A DNA stretch of 64,000 nucleotides from Bacillus sp. FJAT-27264 (lineage in GTDB: Bacteria > Bacillota > Bacilli > Paenibacillales > Paenibacillaceae). Location: NCBI RefSeq assembly GCF_001682855.1, contig NZ_MAQW01000012.1, positions 558,001 through 622,000 of the forward strand. Reading direction: 5' to 3'. Below, piece after piece: positions 7,776 through 16,541 of the stretch (positions within the stretch are counted from its first letter, which is position 1; every line of letters starts with the position of its first letter). The position numbers and the translations under genes are program-made. The notes beneath the pieces were generated by a model. That model worked only from the letters and a program-made list of their open reading frames with translations, did not search any database and had not been told where the DNA came from.

Positions 7776-8918
7776 ATGTTTCAATCGTATTTGTTTCCTA
7801 TTTCTTATGCTTTTATGACGTTTCCGCTAGCAGCACTGCTCTTCACGCTGCCGTTTATGATCGTCCAGTACCGTAGACATGGCTATATCCATAAGGTCCG
7901 GGCATTAATGCTGTATCTGCTCCTGCTCTACTTGATGAATGCCTTCTATCTGGTCCTTCTGCCGCTCCCGGCTTCCCGGCATAATCTGGCGCCCACCGGC
8001 AACTCGATTCAGAGTATTCCTTTCCAGTTTATTCAGGATATCATGCAAAGTTTCCGTGCGGGATCTGCGGATGCTCCGAAGTCCTACTGGTCCGTACTGA
8101 GTGAACCGGCCTTTCTTCAGGTCCTGTTCAATGTTCTTCTGACGGTGCCTTTTGGCATGTTCCTGAATTATTATTTCCGTACTCGCTGGGTGGTCTGTCT
8201 CATGCTGTCCTTTAGCTTATCTCTCTTCTTCGAAGTCACACAGATTACAGGAATCTATGGGTTCTACGACCATCCTTACCGTGTCTTTGATGTGGATGAT
8301 CTCATGGCGAACACGCTCGGCGGAATTCTCGGCTTCCGGGCAGCTTCTTGGATATCCGGATTGCTTCCAAAGATTGAACAGCTCGATGCGGAGGCCAATC
8401 TTGTAGACAAGAGGGTAACTTTCCTACGGCGCAGTATCGCGTTTATGATGGACCTTTGCGTAGTCTTCCTTTTCTACCTGGCACTTCGCTTCCTTTACGT
8501 ACCAGGTGCCTATTGGATTGCAACAGGTGTCTACTATATCCTGCTGCCGTGGCTGACTAACGGGCGAACCGTTGGCAAATGGGTTGTACGAATTCATCTG
8601 CAAGGATTAAATGGAGCAAAAATCTCCCTCTGGGGGCTACTTAAGCGGTACGGGGTACTTTATTGGGTATTCTTTGGTCTGCAAGTACTGCTCCTTGAAC
8701 CAAAGGTAGTAGATGTCTTATCTTCTGCATGGTATCTACGGTTGCAAGGGTTGTTTCTGCTCGTTGATCTTCTATTCTTTATTCATCTGATGATCAAAGT
8801 CTTCAAGAAAGACTCCATGCTGTTCTATGAGAGCATCAGTGGAACTATACATGCCATTTCCTGGCCGGAGAAAATAGGGACCCAAACAGAGGATATACCC
8901 CCAGTTTCTGTGAACTAG
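7776..8918 (+). CDS. VanZ-like/RDD double-domain membrane protein
   Basis: A 380-residue polytopic membrane protein made of two known domains. Residues about 15-195 are VanZ-like, with N-V-L-L-T-V-P-F-G (119-127), F-E-V-T-Q (152-156) and F-D-V-D-D-L-M-A-N-T-L-G-G (171-183). Residues about 216-350 are an RDD domain, with R-R at 218-219 and D226 in its first membrane helix. VanZ gives low-level teicoplanin resistance in enterococci; RDD proteins are often transport-related. The combined function is unknown. GGTAGGTG precedes the ATG. It is transcribed away from the coiled-coil gene. Confidence 0.8.
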   Translation: MFQSYLFPISYAFMTFPLAALLFTLPFMIVQYRRHGYIHKVRALMLYLLLLYLMNAFYLVLLPLPASRHNLAPTGNSIQSIPFQFIQDIMQSFRAGSADAPKSYWSVLSEPAFLQVLFNVLLTVPFGMFLNYYFRTRWVVCLMLSFSLSLFFEVTQITGIYGFYDHPYRVFDVDDLMANTLGGILGFRAASWISGLLPKIEQLDAEANLVDKRVTFLRRSIAFMMDLCVVFLFYLALRFLYVPGAYWIATGVYYILLPWLTNGRTVGKWVVRIHLQGLNGAKISLWGLLKRYGVLYWVFFGLQVLLLEPKVVDVLSSAWYLRLQGLFLLVDLLFFIHLMIKVFKKDSMLFYESISGTIHAISWPEKIGTQTEDIPPVSVN

Positions 8919-8989
8919 GGATTGTTCAGTGCAATGGAAATTGATTACAATAGATGAAGCAATGTAATCAGAGCAGAGGAGAGAATAGA

Positions 8990-10426
8990 ATGTCATCTAA
9001 CATAAATGTAAACCTGCCAAGAAGCCATCCTGAAGCACTTGGTATAGACTCTAGGGCGATTGAACGTTTTCTTGCCGCTATAAGCAGCAGTGGAGTGGAT
9101 CTACATAGCTTTATGTTGCTCCGGCACGGCCAGGTTGCCGCCGAGGGCTGGTGGAATCCCTACAGTGCAGATCTTCCACACGCGCTGTATTCAGTCAGTA
9201 AGAGTTTCACCTCAACCGCTGTAGGTTTTGCTGTAAAAGAGAATCTTCTCACGGTAGATGATCTCGTCACTTCATTCTTTCCCGAAGACTTGCCAGAGAA
9301 GATCTCCCCTTATTTGGAACAGCTGGCTATCAAGCACTTACTGATGATGGCCTCCGGACATACGCAAGACATTACGGAGACCATGAGCCAACAGCCTGAT
9401 GGCAACTGGGTCAAAGCTTTTTTCGGAGTCCCTCTGGAGAAAGAACCCGGCACTCATTTTCTTTATAATAACGGAGCTACCTATATGTTATCCGCCATTA
9501 TCCAGAAGGTGAGCGGACAGAGTCTGCTTGACTATCTGAAACCCAGACTGTTCGACCCGCTTGGCATTGTTAATCCGGTTTGGGACACTTGTCCACGCGG
9601 AATCAGTGCAGGAGCGTTTGGCCTCAGTGTGATTACAGAAGACATCGCTAAGCTGGGCCTGCTGTACCTGCAACAAGGAGTATGGAACGGAGAACGCCTT
9701 CTGGACGAAGAATGGATACAGGCTGCAACCACGAAGCAAATTGACAATGGGGATAACCCAGATAGCGACTGGAACCAAGGTTATGGCTATCAATTCTGGC
9801 AGTGTCGCCATCAAGCTTACCGTGGTGACGGCTTCTTTGGCCAGTTTTGCCTGGTTATGCCGGAGCAACAAGCCGTGATTGCCATTACAGGCGCACAAGG
9901 CGATATGCAGATTGTTCTTAACACGATCTGGGATCATCTGCTCCCAGCGATGGAACCTGAGCCGTTAGCTCCAAATGAATCCGAAGCAGAACGGGTTGCT
10001 GGCCAATTAAGAAAGCTGGCCATTCTTCCACCTCATGGTCTGGATTTTTCGGAAAATGAGGAAGTGATGAACGGGCAAATTTATAGACTGGAGGACCCTC
10101 ATGGCTGGCAATCATTTTCTGTAACCTTCAACGGGAATGAAGCCGTGATTACAATGATCCACAAGGAAAATTCATACATCATCAAAGCGGGACGAAGTGC
10201 TTGGCTTGCGGGAAGAAGCAATTTGATAGAGGAAACAGATCTTAAAATAGTCAGCTCCTTCACCTGGAAAGACGCAGATACGTTTGAATACACGATCCGG
10301 TTTATTGAAACGGCTATCATTATCTCAGGGGAAGTAAAGTTGGAAGGGCACACCATTGCGCTGAAGGAAAAAGTTAACGTGGTTTCTGATATTGATAACC
10401 GTGACGCAATTATCGGAAGAATATAG
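8990..10426 (+). CDS. Serine hydrolase of the class C beta-lactamase/esterase family
   Basis: A 478-residue beta-lactamase-fold enzyme without a signal peptide, hence probably cytoplasmic. The S-x-x-K nucleophile motif is S68-V-S-K71 and the Y-x-N motif is Y159-N-N161. The third, K-T-G-like element is not clear by eye. About 130 residues follow the catalytic domain and probably form a beta-barrel-like accessory domain. Members act as esterases, D-aminopeptidases or amidases; few are true lactamases. The start is placed at 8990 because AGGAGAG lies 5-6 nt before it; the ATG at 8954 lacks a binding site. It ends before a terminator. Confidence 0.82.
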   Translation: MSSNINVNLPRSHPEALGIDSRAIERFLAAISSSGVDLHSFMLLRHGQVAAEGWWNPYSADLPHALYSVSKSFTSTAVGFAVKENLLTVDDLVTSFFPEDLPEKISPYLEQLAIKHLLMMASGHTQDITETMSQQPDGNWVKAFFGVPLEKEPGTHFLYNNGATYMLSAIIQKVSGQSLLDYLKPRLFDPLGIVNPVWDTCPRGISAGAFGLSVITEDIAKLGLLYLQQGVWNGERLLDEEWIQAATTKQIDNGDNPDSDWNQGYGYQFWQCRHQAYRGDGFFGQFCLVMPEQQAVIAITGAQGDMQIVLNTIWDHLLPAMEPEPLAPNESEAERVAGQLRKLAILPPHGLDFSENEEVMNGQIYRLEDPHGWQSFSVTFNGNEAVITMIHKENSYIIKAGRSAWLAGRSNLIEETDLKIVSSFTWKDADTFEYTIRFIETAIIISGEVKLEGHTIALKEKVNVVSDIDNRDAIIGRI

Positions 10427-10458
10427 TTCTCCATCTTCCACTCTTTTAATTACAGGCA

Positions 10459-10500
10459 GGGCGCTCCGCACCATTGTACATGGCTGCCGGAACGCCCTTT
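10459..10500. terminator. Terminator between serine hydrolase and exonuclease III genes
   Basis: GGGCG-CTCCG pairs with CGGAA-CGCCC with a small internal mismatch, followed by TTTTCTT. It lies between convergent genes. Confidence 0.75.
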
Positions 10501-10502
10501 TC

Positions 10503-11261
10503 TTATAACTCTTCAACAACCAGTGTAATCGGACAATGATCACTGCCCAGCACATGACATTCAATCCCTGCGGATACTAGTTGTGGGGCCAGCCTGGCTG
10601 AGGCCAGAAAGTAGTCAATGCGCCAGCCGACATTCCGTTCTCTTACTTTTGGCATATAGGACCACCAGGTGTAAGCCCCCTCAAGCTCAGGATAAAAGGT
10701 TCTGAACGTATCTATAAAGCCAGCGTTTAGCAGTTCTGTCATCTTGCCTCGTTCCTCATCCGTGAACCCGGAATTACCCCGATTAGACTTGGCATTCTTA
10801 AGATCGATATTCTCATGAGCGACATTAAGATCACCGCACACAATGACCGGCTTAATAGCATCCAGTCCCTGCAGATAGTTGCGGAAGCGATCCTCCCACT
10901 CTAACCGGTAATCCAGCCGGGCAAGGTCTCGCTTGGCGTTAGGAGTGTATACATTAACTAGATAAAAACCCTCGTACTCCAGGGTAAGGATCCGCCCTTC
11001 TGCCTCTTCATCGCTCTCCAGTCCATATCGCACGCTAAGCGGCTCGACTTTGCTGAATACCGCCGTCCCCGAATAGCCCTTTTTCTGCGCATAATTCCAG
11101 TATTGGTGATATTCCTCATGCTGTTCCAGCGAGATTTGCCCCGCCTGCAGTTTGGTTTCCTGAATACAGAAGATATCGGCATCCATCTCTTTAAAGAAAT
11201 CATTAAAACCTTTGGTGACACAGGCCCGCAGGCCGTTCACATTCCATGATACTAGCTTCAT
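10503..11261 (-). CDS. xth: Exodeoxyribonuclease III / AP endonuclease
   Basis: Mg-dependent DNA-repair nuclease of the ExoIII family (called ExoA in B. subtilis) that cleaves abasic sites and degrades 3' ends. Family signatures are all present: M-K-L-V-S-W-N-V-N-G-L-R at the N-terminus, Q-E-T-K-L (metal-binding Glu), C-G-D-L-N-V-A-H (catalytic Asp and Asn) and G-S-D-H-C-P-I near the C-terminus. At 252 residues it is of normal length and looks intact. It is a single gene; GGAG precedes the start at somewhat long spacing. Confidence 0.95.
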   Translation of the reverse strand: MKLVSWNVNGLRACVTKGFNDFFKEMDADIFCIQETKLQAGQISLEQHEEYHQYWNYAQKKGYSGTAVFSKVEPLSVRYGLESDEEAEGRILTLEYEGFYLVNVYTPNAKRDLARLDYRLEWEDRFRNYLQGLDAIKPVIVCGDLNVAHENIDLKNAKSNRGNSGFTDEERGKMTELLNAGFIDTFRTFYPELEGAYTWWSYMPKVRERNVGWRIDYFLASARLAPQLVSAGIECHVLGSDHCPITLVVEEL

Positions 11262-11419
11262 AATTTTATTTTCTCCATCTCTGTTGTTTTGGGCTCAACC
11301 ACTGATTCTAACTTTGATCCATTATTTCTCAGTTTCATTCATAACGGATTAACTATTCATGTTACAATATAAGGACGAGTCAACATAATCTATGGAATAC
11401 GTGAGGGATCAGAACTTCT

Positions 11420-12583
11420 ATGAACGCACCAAGACTTTTAAGAGGCTTTAATTTTTTGTATTTTGCACTACTAGCGATGTTTATTCCCTTTCTTCCCGTT
11501 TATCTGGGCGAGCAGGGTCTGAACCCGGCCCAAATCGGATTTATAGTCGGAACCGGGGGCTTCGTCACGCTTATCGCTCAACCGTTGTGGGGGATGATCA
11601 GCGATAAAACAAAGACGGTCCGCAAGGTACTGTTGCTTCTGCTGCTATTTTCCAGCGTTATCGGTTATCTGCTATACGACTCTACCAGCTACATTCTGCT
11701 CGTCCTGTTCGCCATGTTGTTATATTTCTTCCTCATGCCGATTGATCCGCTGACTGAAAGCCTTAATTTCAGCATCGCTGAGGCTTCCGGGGTCAGTTAC
11801 GGGTCTATCCGTACATATGGTGCGCTAGGGTATGGAGTGACGGCTCTGGTGACTGGTTATGTGATGTCTTATTGGGGAGCGCACAGCATCGCCTGGCTGT
11901 TTGCAGCCATTGGTGTAGCCAGCTTTGCTATAAGCTGGATTATGCCTGATGCGCCAGTTGCCAGCAAGCCTGTCACGCTGAGCAGTCTCAAGCAATTCCT
12001 AAGCAATAAAGAAACCTTGTTGTTCCTGGTGCTGGTCTTCATCTGCTCCGTTCCCGCTCGAATGAACGACATCTTCCTGGGCGTATACATCAAAGAACTG
12101 GGAGGTAGCCCGGAACTGGTTGGACAGGCATGGTTCTTGGCGGCATCCAGTGAAATTGCCGTGTTCGCCCTCAGTTTCTGGTGGCTACGCAAGGGGAAGG
12201 AACTGATTATCATCACCTTCTCGGCTGCTTTTTATTGTGTTCGCTTTCTTCTCTCCGCGTGGATTACCGATCCTCACTGGCTGGCCTACCTGCAAATTCT
12301 GCAGCTCCTGACATTCCCGGTTTTCTACTCTGCCGCGATCCAATATCTGTACCGAATTGTCCCCGTGGAATGGCGGGCTACAGGTCAGACTGTACTTGCC
12401 CTGCTGTTCTTCGGCGTCTCTGGTATTCTTGCCTCTTATGCAGGTGGAGCGATGTACAATACCTTTGGCGGTCAGACGCTATACTTGACGATTTCCATCA
12501 TGTCCTTCCTGGGTATGATCGTTGGAATTCTGCTGTACCGGGTGTACGGAAAGCGACCTCTCCGCAGTGAAGATATTGCGTAG
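11420..12583 (+). CDS. MFS transporter, LacY/nucleoside-symporter-like (MFS_1_like)
   Basis: A 387-residue carrier with about twelve hydrophobic segments. The N-terminal F-N-F-L-Y-F-A-L-L-A-M-F-I-P-F-L-P and the loop G-M-I-S-D-K-T-K-T-V-R-K between helices 2 and 3 are typical of the MFS_1_like group, which includes the PPP/YcaD-type symporters. The substrate is not predictable. GTGAGGGA precedes the ATG. It is transcribed alone, divergent from the exonuclease gene. Confidence 0.85.
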   Translation: MNAPRLLRGFNFLYFALLAMFIPFLPVYLGEQGLNPAQIGFIVGTGGFVTLIAQPLWGMISDKTKTVRKVLLLLLLFSSVIGYLLYDSTSYILLVLFAMLLYFFLMPIDPLTESLNFSIAEASGVSYGSIRTYGALGYGVTALVTGYVMSYWGAHSIAWLFAAIGVASFAISWIMPDAPVASKPVTLSSLKQFLSNKETLLFLVLVFICSVPARMNDIFLGVYIKELGGSPELVGQAWFLAASSEIAVFALSFWWLRKGKELIIITFSAAFYCVRFLLSAWITDPHWLAYLQILQLLTFPVFYSAAIQYLYRIVPVEWRATGQTVLALLFFGVSGILASYAGGAMYNTFGGQTLYLTISIMSFLGMIVGILLYRVYGKRPLRSEDIA

Positions 12584-12690
12584 CTGAGGCCGAGATACTT
12601 TATCTTAGCCCTATTAAAATGTGCTTACCTCCTAAGTCATATAAGAAAGCATTGATAGATTTCCAGCATATCATATTCTATCAAAGCGCA

Positions 12691-12708
12691 AAGGAGGTCA
12701 TTATAATA
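12691..12708 (+). promoter_or_regulatory. Shine-Dalgarno followed by a non-canonical ATA start
   Basis: AAGGAGG (12691-12697) is a near-perfect ribosome binding site. The in-frame codon at the optimal 8-nt spacing is ATA (12706-12708), and no ATG, GTG or TTG lies within range downstream. The nearest upstream ATG (12619) would place the binding site inside the coding region. Confidence 0.55.
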
Positions 12709-12993
12709 GCTATTCTATTACCGCAACAATCCTTTTCTCTGCAACCTGTCGTCGGCAAATCCTACTACGAGAATCTGGCCGGAGGCACTAATGCTGCTGT
12801 TACTGTACAGAACAACTCTGCTTATCCTGTAGACCTTGTTCTTACCCGTGTTAATGCACCAGTGATCACTTACACAATTCCTGCTTTCAACAGTCTCACT
12901 CTTTCCGTGAATAGACTACTCGTTGCCGGACTGTTAAGTACAGCTGCCGGAGCCGTATTCGGCACAATTGAAATCGCCACCTCAGATTTCTAA
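12706..12993 (+). CDS. Small hydrophobic-patch protein, unknown function, probable ATA start
   Basis: A 95-residue product beginning (M)AILLPQQSFSLQPVVGKSYYE. I do not recognise a family. It has a beta-rich look (A-A-V-T-V-Q-N-N, V-D-L-V-L-T-R-V, V-I-T-Y-T-I-P-A-F-N-S-L-T-L) and a Gly/Ala-rich, mildly hydrophobic C-terminus, with no signal peptide, which would suit a spore-coat or self-assembling protein (inference). The frame is open from ATG 12619, but the strong AAGGAGG at 12691 lies inside it, so initiation at the ATA at 12706 is proposed. Neighbours are unrelated, and a terminator for this strand follows at 13043. Confidence 0.6.
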   Translation: MAILLPQQSFSLQPVVGKSYYENLAGGTNAAVTVQNNSAYPVDLVLTRVNAPVITYTIPAFNSLTLSVNRLLVAGLLSTAAGAVFGTIEIATSDF

Positions 12994-13042
12994 CACTTTA
13001 CAGAGTATCCGCCCATACTCGCCCATTGAATTCCTCCTCCTT

Positions 13043-13079
13043 GGCATCACTGACCGTACTTTGGTTGGTGATGCTTTTA
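13043..13079 (+). terminator. Intrinsic terminator after the small protein gene
   Basis: GCATCAC pairs with GTGATGC around a 17-nt loop, followed by TTTTA. It overlaps the last bases of the convergent regulator gene. Confidence 0.65.
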
Positions 13080-13937
13080 AATATGAGGACCTAGCTCGTG
13101 CTGTTCTAACAATTGCTTCAGCTTCGCTTCTGTATTAGAATCTCCTGCTGGCGTATAGATACTGCAACGTAGATCCGTAGTGCCGTGCACTTGAAGCGAG
13201 GTGAGATGAAAAAGCATTTTCCCGGCCTTGGCATGCCTGAATTCAAGCACCACATCCGGCGCTGTGCTGACACGGCTCTGCTCCCAAAGCTCATTAAAAT
13301 CAGGATGGGTTCCTCTCATCTCCGCAATAAAGTCATCGTACCATTGGTCCTCAACGTACTGACCGTAATAGGCACGGAAAATGGACAAGTAACCGCTCAC
13401 GAATTGCTCCCAATTCACAGCGAGACGCTGGAACTCCTTGCGTACAAACAACAGTCGGATCATGTTTCTTTCTTCAACAGGCAGCTTGGAAAAATTGAGA
13501 AATACATGCGCCGCTGCCTCATTCCAGCCGACAATCCCGCAACGCCGGTCCGAAATAATCGTCGGGCAATACTTCAGCTCCTGCAAAATCTTCTGTAGGG
13601 ACGGGCTGATGGCCGAAGGCTCCTCTTGCGGAAGCACCGGGTTTCCGGCGCCCGTCTCCAAAGCCAGCGCGAACAGATACTTTCGTTCATCCTTGGTCAT
13701 CTGTAGTGCTGCCGCTATACAGTCCAGGACGGACGAAGAGACCTTGATATCCCTCCCTTGCTCCAGCCAGGTATACCAGGTACTGCTGACGCCTGCCAGT
13801 TGCGCGACCTCTTCTCTCCGCAGGCCCGGCGTACGCCGCCTTGATCCCTCTGGTAATCCCACGGAAGACGGCGAAATGGCCGCCCGGCGTGCCTTTAGAA
13901 AATCGGACAACGCCTGAAGTCTCGTCTGATTGGACAT
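13077..13937 (-). CDS. XRE-family regulator with MmyB-like ligand-binding domain
   Basis: A 286-residue regulator. The N-terminal helix-turn-helix (about 5-75) has L-R-R-E-E-V-A-Q-L-A-G-V-S-S-T-W-Y-T-W-L-E-Q-G-R-D, the signature of the MmyB/MltR group. The remainder (about 100-280) is the MmyB-like ligand-binding domain; a structurally known member of that family holds a fatty acid. It is divergent from fabF with about 120 bp between them, so control of fabF by a lipid signal is plausible but unproven. TACTAGGATA (13984) and TAATAGGATA (14006), 22 bp apart in the shared promoter region, could be operator halves. Confidence 0.85.
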   Translation of the reverse strand: MSNQTRLQALSDFLKARRAAISPSSVGLPEGSRRRTPGLRREEVAQLAGVSSTWYTWLEQGRDIKVSSSVLDCIAAALQMTKDERKYLFALALETGAGNPVLPQEEPSAISPSLQKILQELKYCPTIISDRRCGIVGWNEAAAHVFLNFSKLPVEERNMIRLLFVRKEFQRLAVNWEQFVSGYLSIFRAYYGQYVEDQWYDDFIAEMRGTHPDFNELWEQSRVSTAPDVVLEFRHAKAGKMLFHLTSLQVHGTTDLRCSIYTPAGDSNTEAKLKQLLEQHELGPHI

Positions 13938-14060
13938 ACTGTTAATCCCCTCCTTAACGCTGAATTTATTATATCACTGATTATACTAGGATAAACTACA
14001 ACTTGTAATAGGATATTGAAAATGAAAAAATAAACCTACACTTATTTGGGAGGTTGCATT

Positions 14061-15299
14061 ATGGAACGCGTAGTTATAACAGGCATGGGATTAATCTCGC
14101 CGCTGGGAAATTCGGTGGAGGAATTCTGGAATGGATTGGTTCAGGGGCAATCTGGCATCACGCAGATTACTTCTTTTGATACATCAGCATTTAAGAGCAA
14201 AATCGCGGGGGTGGTACATGACTTCGATGCAGAAACCAGATTCGGCCGTAAGGAAGCCCGGCGAATGGACCGTTTCACTCAGTTTGCACTGGCCGCCGCA
14301 GAAGATGCCTGGAAGCATTCCGGGCTTGAGCTTGACCAAATTGACCGCGAACGGCTAGGCGTGTATGTCGGCTCAGGTGTCGGAGGCATCCAGACCCTGA
14401 TGGAGCAGGAAGCTGTGCTGAAAACACGCGGCCCGCAAAAGGTCAGCCCAACACTGATTCCGATGCTGATCTCTAATATGGCGGCAGCAACGATCAGCAT
14501 CAAGCTCGGTGCATTGGGACCTACATTATCCCCGGTCACAGCATGCTCTATCGGCAATACCGCGATCGGAGAGGCGTTCCGCCTGATTCGTTACGGCGGC
14601 GCCGATGTCGTCATTTCCGGAGGTTCCGAGGCCGCGATTACAGAAATCGCACTGGCAAGCTTCGGCAATGCCACTTCGCTCTCCACGCGCAATGACGAAC
14701 CGGCCAAGGCCAGTCGCCCCTTTGATGGCAGCCGGGATGGCTTTGTCATCGGTGAAGGCGGAGCGATAGTCATTCTGGAATCTCTCTCGCACGCCCTGCG
14801 CAGAAACGCCGTCATCTACGGCGAGGTCATTGGCTACGGTGCTAGCTCGGATGCCTATCATATGGTTGCGACCCATCCAGAAGGCATCGGCGCCTACCAA
14901 GCCATGAAGCTGGCCCTTACCGAAGCAGGGGTACAGCCAGAGGAGGTGGACGTGATTAGTGCACATGCCACCAGCACCCTTGTCGGCGACCGCTCCGAGA
15001 CCATGGCGATCAAGAAGCTGTTCGGCGAGGCCGCTTACCGTATCCCGATCACGGCGAACAAATCCATGACTGGACATGCTCTCGGGGCCGCGGGTGGCCT
15101 GGAAGCGATCGCTCTGATCAAGAGCCTTCAGGATGGAATCATCCCTCCCACCATTAATCAGGAAACACCTGATGAAGTGTGCGATTTAGATTATGTACCA
15201 AATACAGCCCGCAAAGCGGATCTTAACATCGGAATCTCGAACTCCTTCGGATTTGGCGGTCACAACGCCGTCATTGTGGTTCGTAAGTACGAAGAGTAA
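14061..15299 (+). CDS. fabF: Beta-ketoacyl-ACP synthase II
   Basis: Condensing enzyme of fatty-acid elongation (malonyl-ACP plus acyl-ACP to beta-ketoacyl-ACP), 412 residues. The catalytic triad is Cys162 (V-T-A-C-S-I-G-N), His302 (S-A-H-A-T-S-T) and His339 (N-K-S-M-T-G-H-A-L-G-A-A-G), with Lys334 also in place. The stretch after the active cysteine, S-I-G-N, differs from the common A-T-G, so this may be a FabF-like paralogue of altered specificity. The ATG at 14061 follows GGGAGG; a TTG at 14046 would include that site. It stands alone, without fabH or acpP, opposite an MmyB-like regulator. Confidence 0.88.
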   Translation: MERVVITGMGLISPLGNSVEEFWNGLVQGQSGITQITSFDTSAFKSKIAGVVHDFDAETRFGRKEARRMDRFTQFALAAAEDAWKHSGLELDQIDRERLGVYVGSGVGGIQTLMEQEAVLKTRGPQKVSPTLIPMLISNMAAATISIKLGALGPTLSPVTACSIGNTAIGEAFRLIRYGGADVVISGGSEAAITEIALASFGNATSLSTRNDEPAKASRPFDGSRDGFVIGEGGAIVILESLSHALRRNAVIYGEVIGYGASSDAYHMVATHPEGIGAYQAMKLALTEAGVQPEEVDVISAHATSTLVGDRSETMAIKKLFGEAAYRIPITANKSMTGHALGAAGGLEAIALIKSLQDGIIPPTINQETPDEVCDLDYVPNTARKADLNIGISNSFGFGGHNAVIVVRKYEE

Positions 15300-15369
15300 C
15301 TGGTCAGATGAACCTTTGATTGTAGAGACGAGCGAGCCTTAAATGGGAGAATCTTAAATTCGTCTTATA

Positions 15370-15413
15370 TAAAAACCCCCAGATTCGCGTACTCGCGATA
15401 ACTGGGGGTTTTG
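15370..15413. terminator. Strong bidirectional terminator after fabF
   Basis: AAAACCCCCAG pairs with CTGGGGGTTTT, with an inner CGCG/CGCG stem. It lies between the convergent fabF and Nfu_N genes and can serve both. Confidence 0.85.
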
Positions 15414-15424
15414 CTGTTGTTGTC

Positions 15425-15694
15425 CTATTCGTATACTGTTGTAAAGGCTTGCTCCACTTGAGGCAAGATTTGATCCCACTCCGCATCCGGGAGTTTACTC
15501 ACCGTTACGAAATCACGGATACCAAAGATGTTATCGATACCTTCAATGGCCAGCAGCGCTTGTGCCAAAGGATGCTCTGTCGCATCTCCGCTTTTTAGGG
15601 ATGTGCTTGAGGGTCCCTCAAAGATAGTTTGGTTGGTGTTGATTTTGACCGCATTGGGATTAGGTGTGTTCTGAACATTGATTTGAATAGACAT
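15425..15694 (-). CDS. Nfu/NifU N-terminal-domain protein
   Basis: An 89-residue protein with the Nfu N-terminal domain signature: Q-N-T-P-N-P-N-A-V-K-I (residues 8-18) and the later I-F-G-I-R-D-F-V-T-V-S-K. In eukaryotic and many bacterial Nfu proteins this domain precedes the iron-sulfur scaffold; here the CxxC scaffold half is absent, as in several stand-alone Bacillota homologues. A role around iron-sulfur assembly is inferred only. AAGGAGAG lies 8 nt before the ATG at 15694, which excludes the longer frame from 15727. Confidence 0.8.
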   Translation of the reverse strand: MSIQINVQNTPNPNAVKINTNQTIFEGPSSTSLKSGDATEHPLAQALLAIEGIDNIFGIRDFVTVSKLPDAEWDQILPQVEQAFTTVYE

Positions 15695-15769
15695 GGTACC
15701 ACTCTCCTTCACAAGCCATTGTAGCACGGCTGTCCTGAATTGCCCAATTTGTACGTTTTTCTAAAGTGT

Positions 15770-16516
15770 CTAAGTGTTGCGTATATGGAGATTATGCATA
15801 TCTATCTCCTTGCCAGCATAAAGCGGATTGCTGCATGCGAGAAGAACTTCTACTTTATAGTCACCTGCATTTACAAAACAAATCCGCTGCGCACCCAAAT
15901 GAATGGTTATGCTACCATCCTTCTGCTCGTAATCATCGAATAATGCGCATATGATCCGAATGTCATCTTCAGTTAGTTCACCGTGAATGATTACCTCTGC
16001 AATCCCCTCAACCCCTTGATCCCGACTGTTCGGCACCATATATTGCTCCATAAACTTTCGAGCTTTCTCATCATTCATCTGCTGGAGAAAGAATTGAAAA
16101 GGCACGCCGGTGAATTCAGGCAGGTATGCGTTACGCCAAGGCATCGACTTGGTTAAAAGATTGAAGAACCAGCGGAACCTAAGCGGCTCCGGCGGGGTTG
16201 CATCAACGCTCTGGCTGCGAAGTTTATGATAGATGTCTTCAATGTTCTCGACTTCCAAGGCGAAACCAATCAGCCCTCTATGCCCGGCAAGATATTTTGT
16301 AGTCCATTCCTGAACCCATCCCCCACCGTCCTTAGCTTTAATTCTGACGAACTCGAAGTATTCCTGCCCAATCCAGAGATTGGATACTTTGAACCCTTTT
16401 GTCCCCTTGCCCCATTTGGGCATGTAAGGCAATCCTATAGACTCGATATCGGCTATTCTCTCTTTATCTTCTTGTATGTAAGCGTCTACATTCACGACCA
16501 AGTGATCAATCTTCAA
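15770..16516 (-). CDS. VOC-fold, glyoxalase-like domain protein
   Basis: A 248-residue protein whose N-terminus (KIDHLVVNVDAYIQ) and the later G-L-I-G-F-A-L-E-V-E-N-I-E-D have the beta-alpha-beta pattern of vicinal-oxygen-chelate proteins, glyoxalase_3-like group. Substrate and metal are unknown. The start is TTG at 16516: AGGTGAGGTG lies 5 nt upstream and no ATG fits. It is flanked by unrelated genes. Confidence 0.72.
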   Translation of the reverse strand: MKIDHLVVNVDAYIQEDKERIADIESIGLPYMPKWGKGTKGFKVSNLWIGQEYFEFVRIKAKDGGGWVQEWTTKYLAGHRGLIGFALEVENIEDIYHKLRSQSVDATPPEPLRFRWFFNLLTKSMPWRNAYLPEFTGVPFQFFLQQMNDEKARKFMEQYMVPNSRDQGVEGIAEVIIHGELTEDDIRIICALFDDYEQKDGSITIHLGAQRICFVNAGDYKVEVLLACSNPLYAGKEIDMHNLHIRNT

Positions 16517-16541
16517 AGAATCACCTCACCTAGAATAAATT

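Noticed and set aside
12619..12705. N-terminal extension of the small protein from ATG 12619
   Set aside because: The strong AAGGAGG lies inside it and the extension has no protein-like pattern; leader sequence is more likely.
14526..15077. Minus-strand ORF of 183 codons
   Set aside because: Antisense of fabF; no start signal or family motif.
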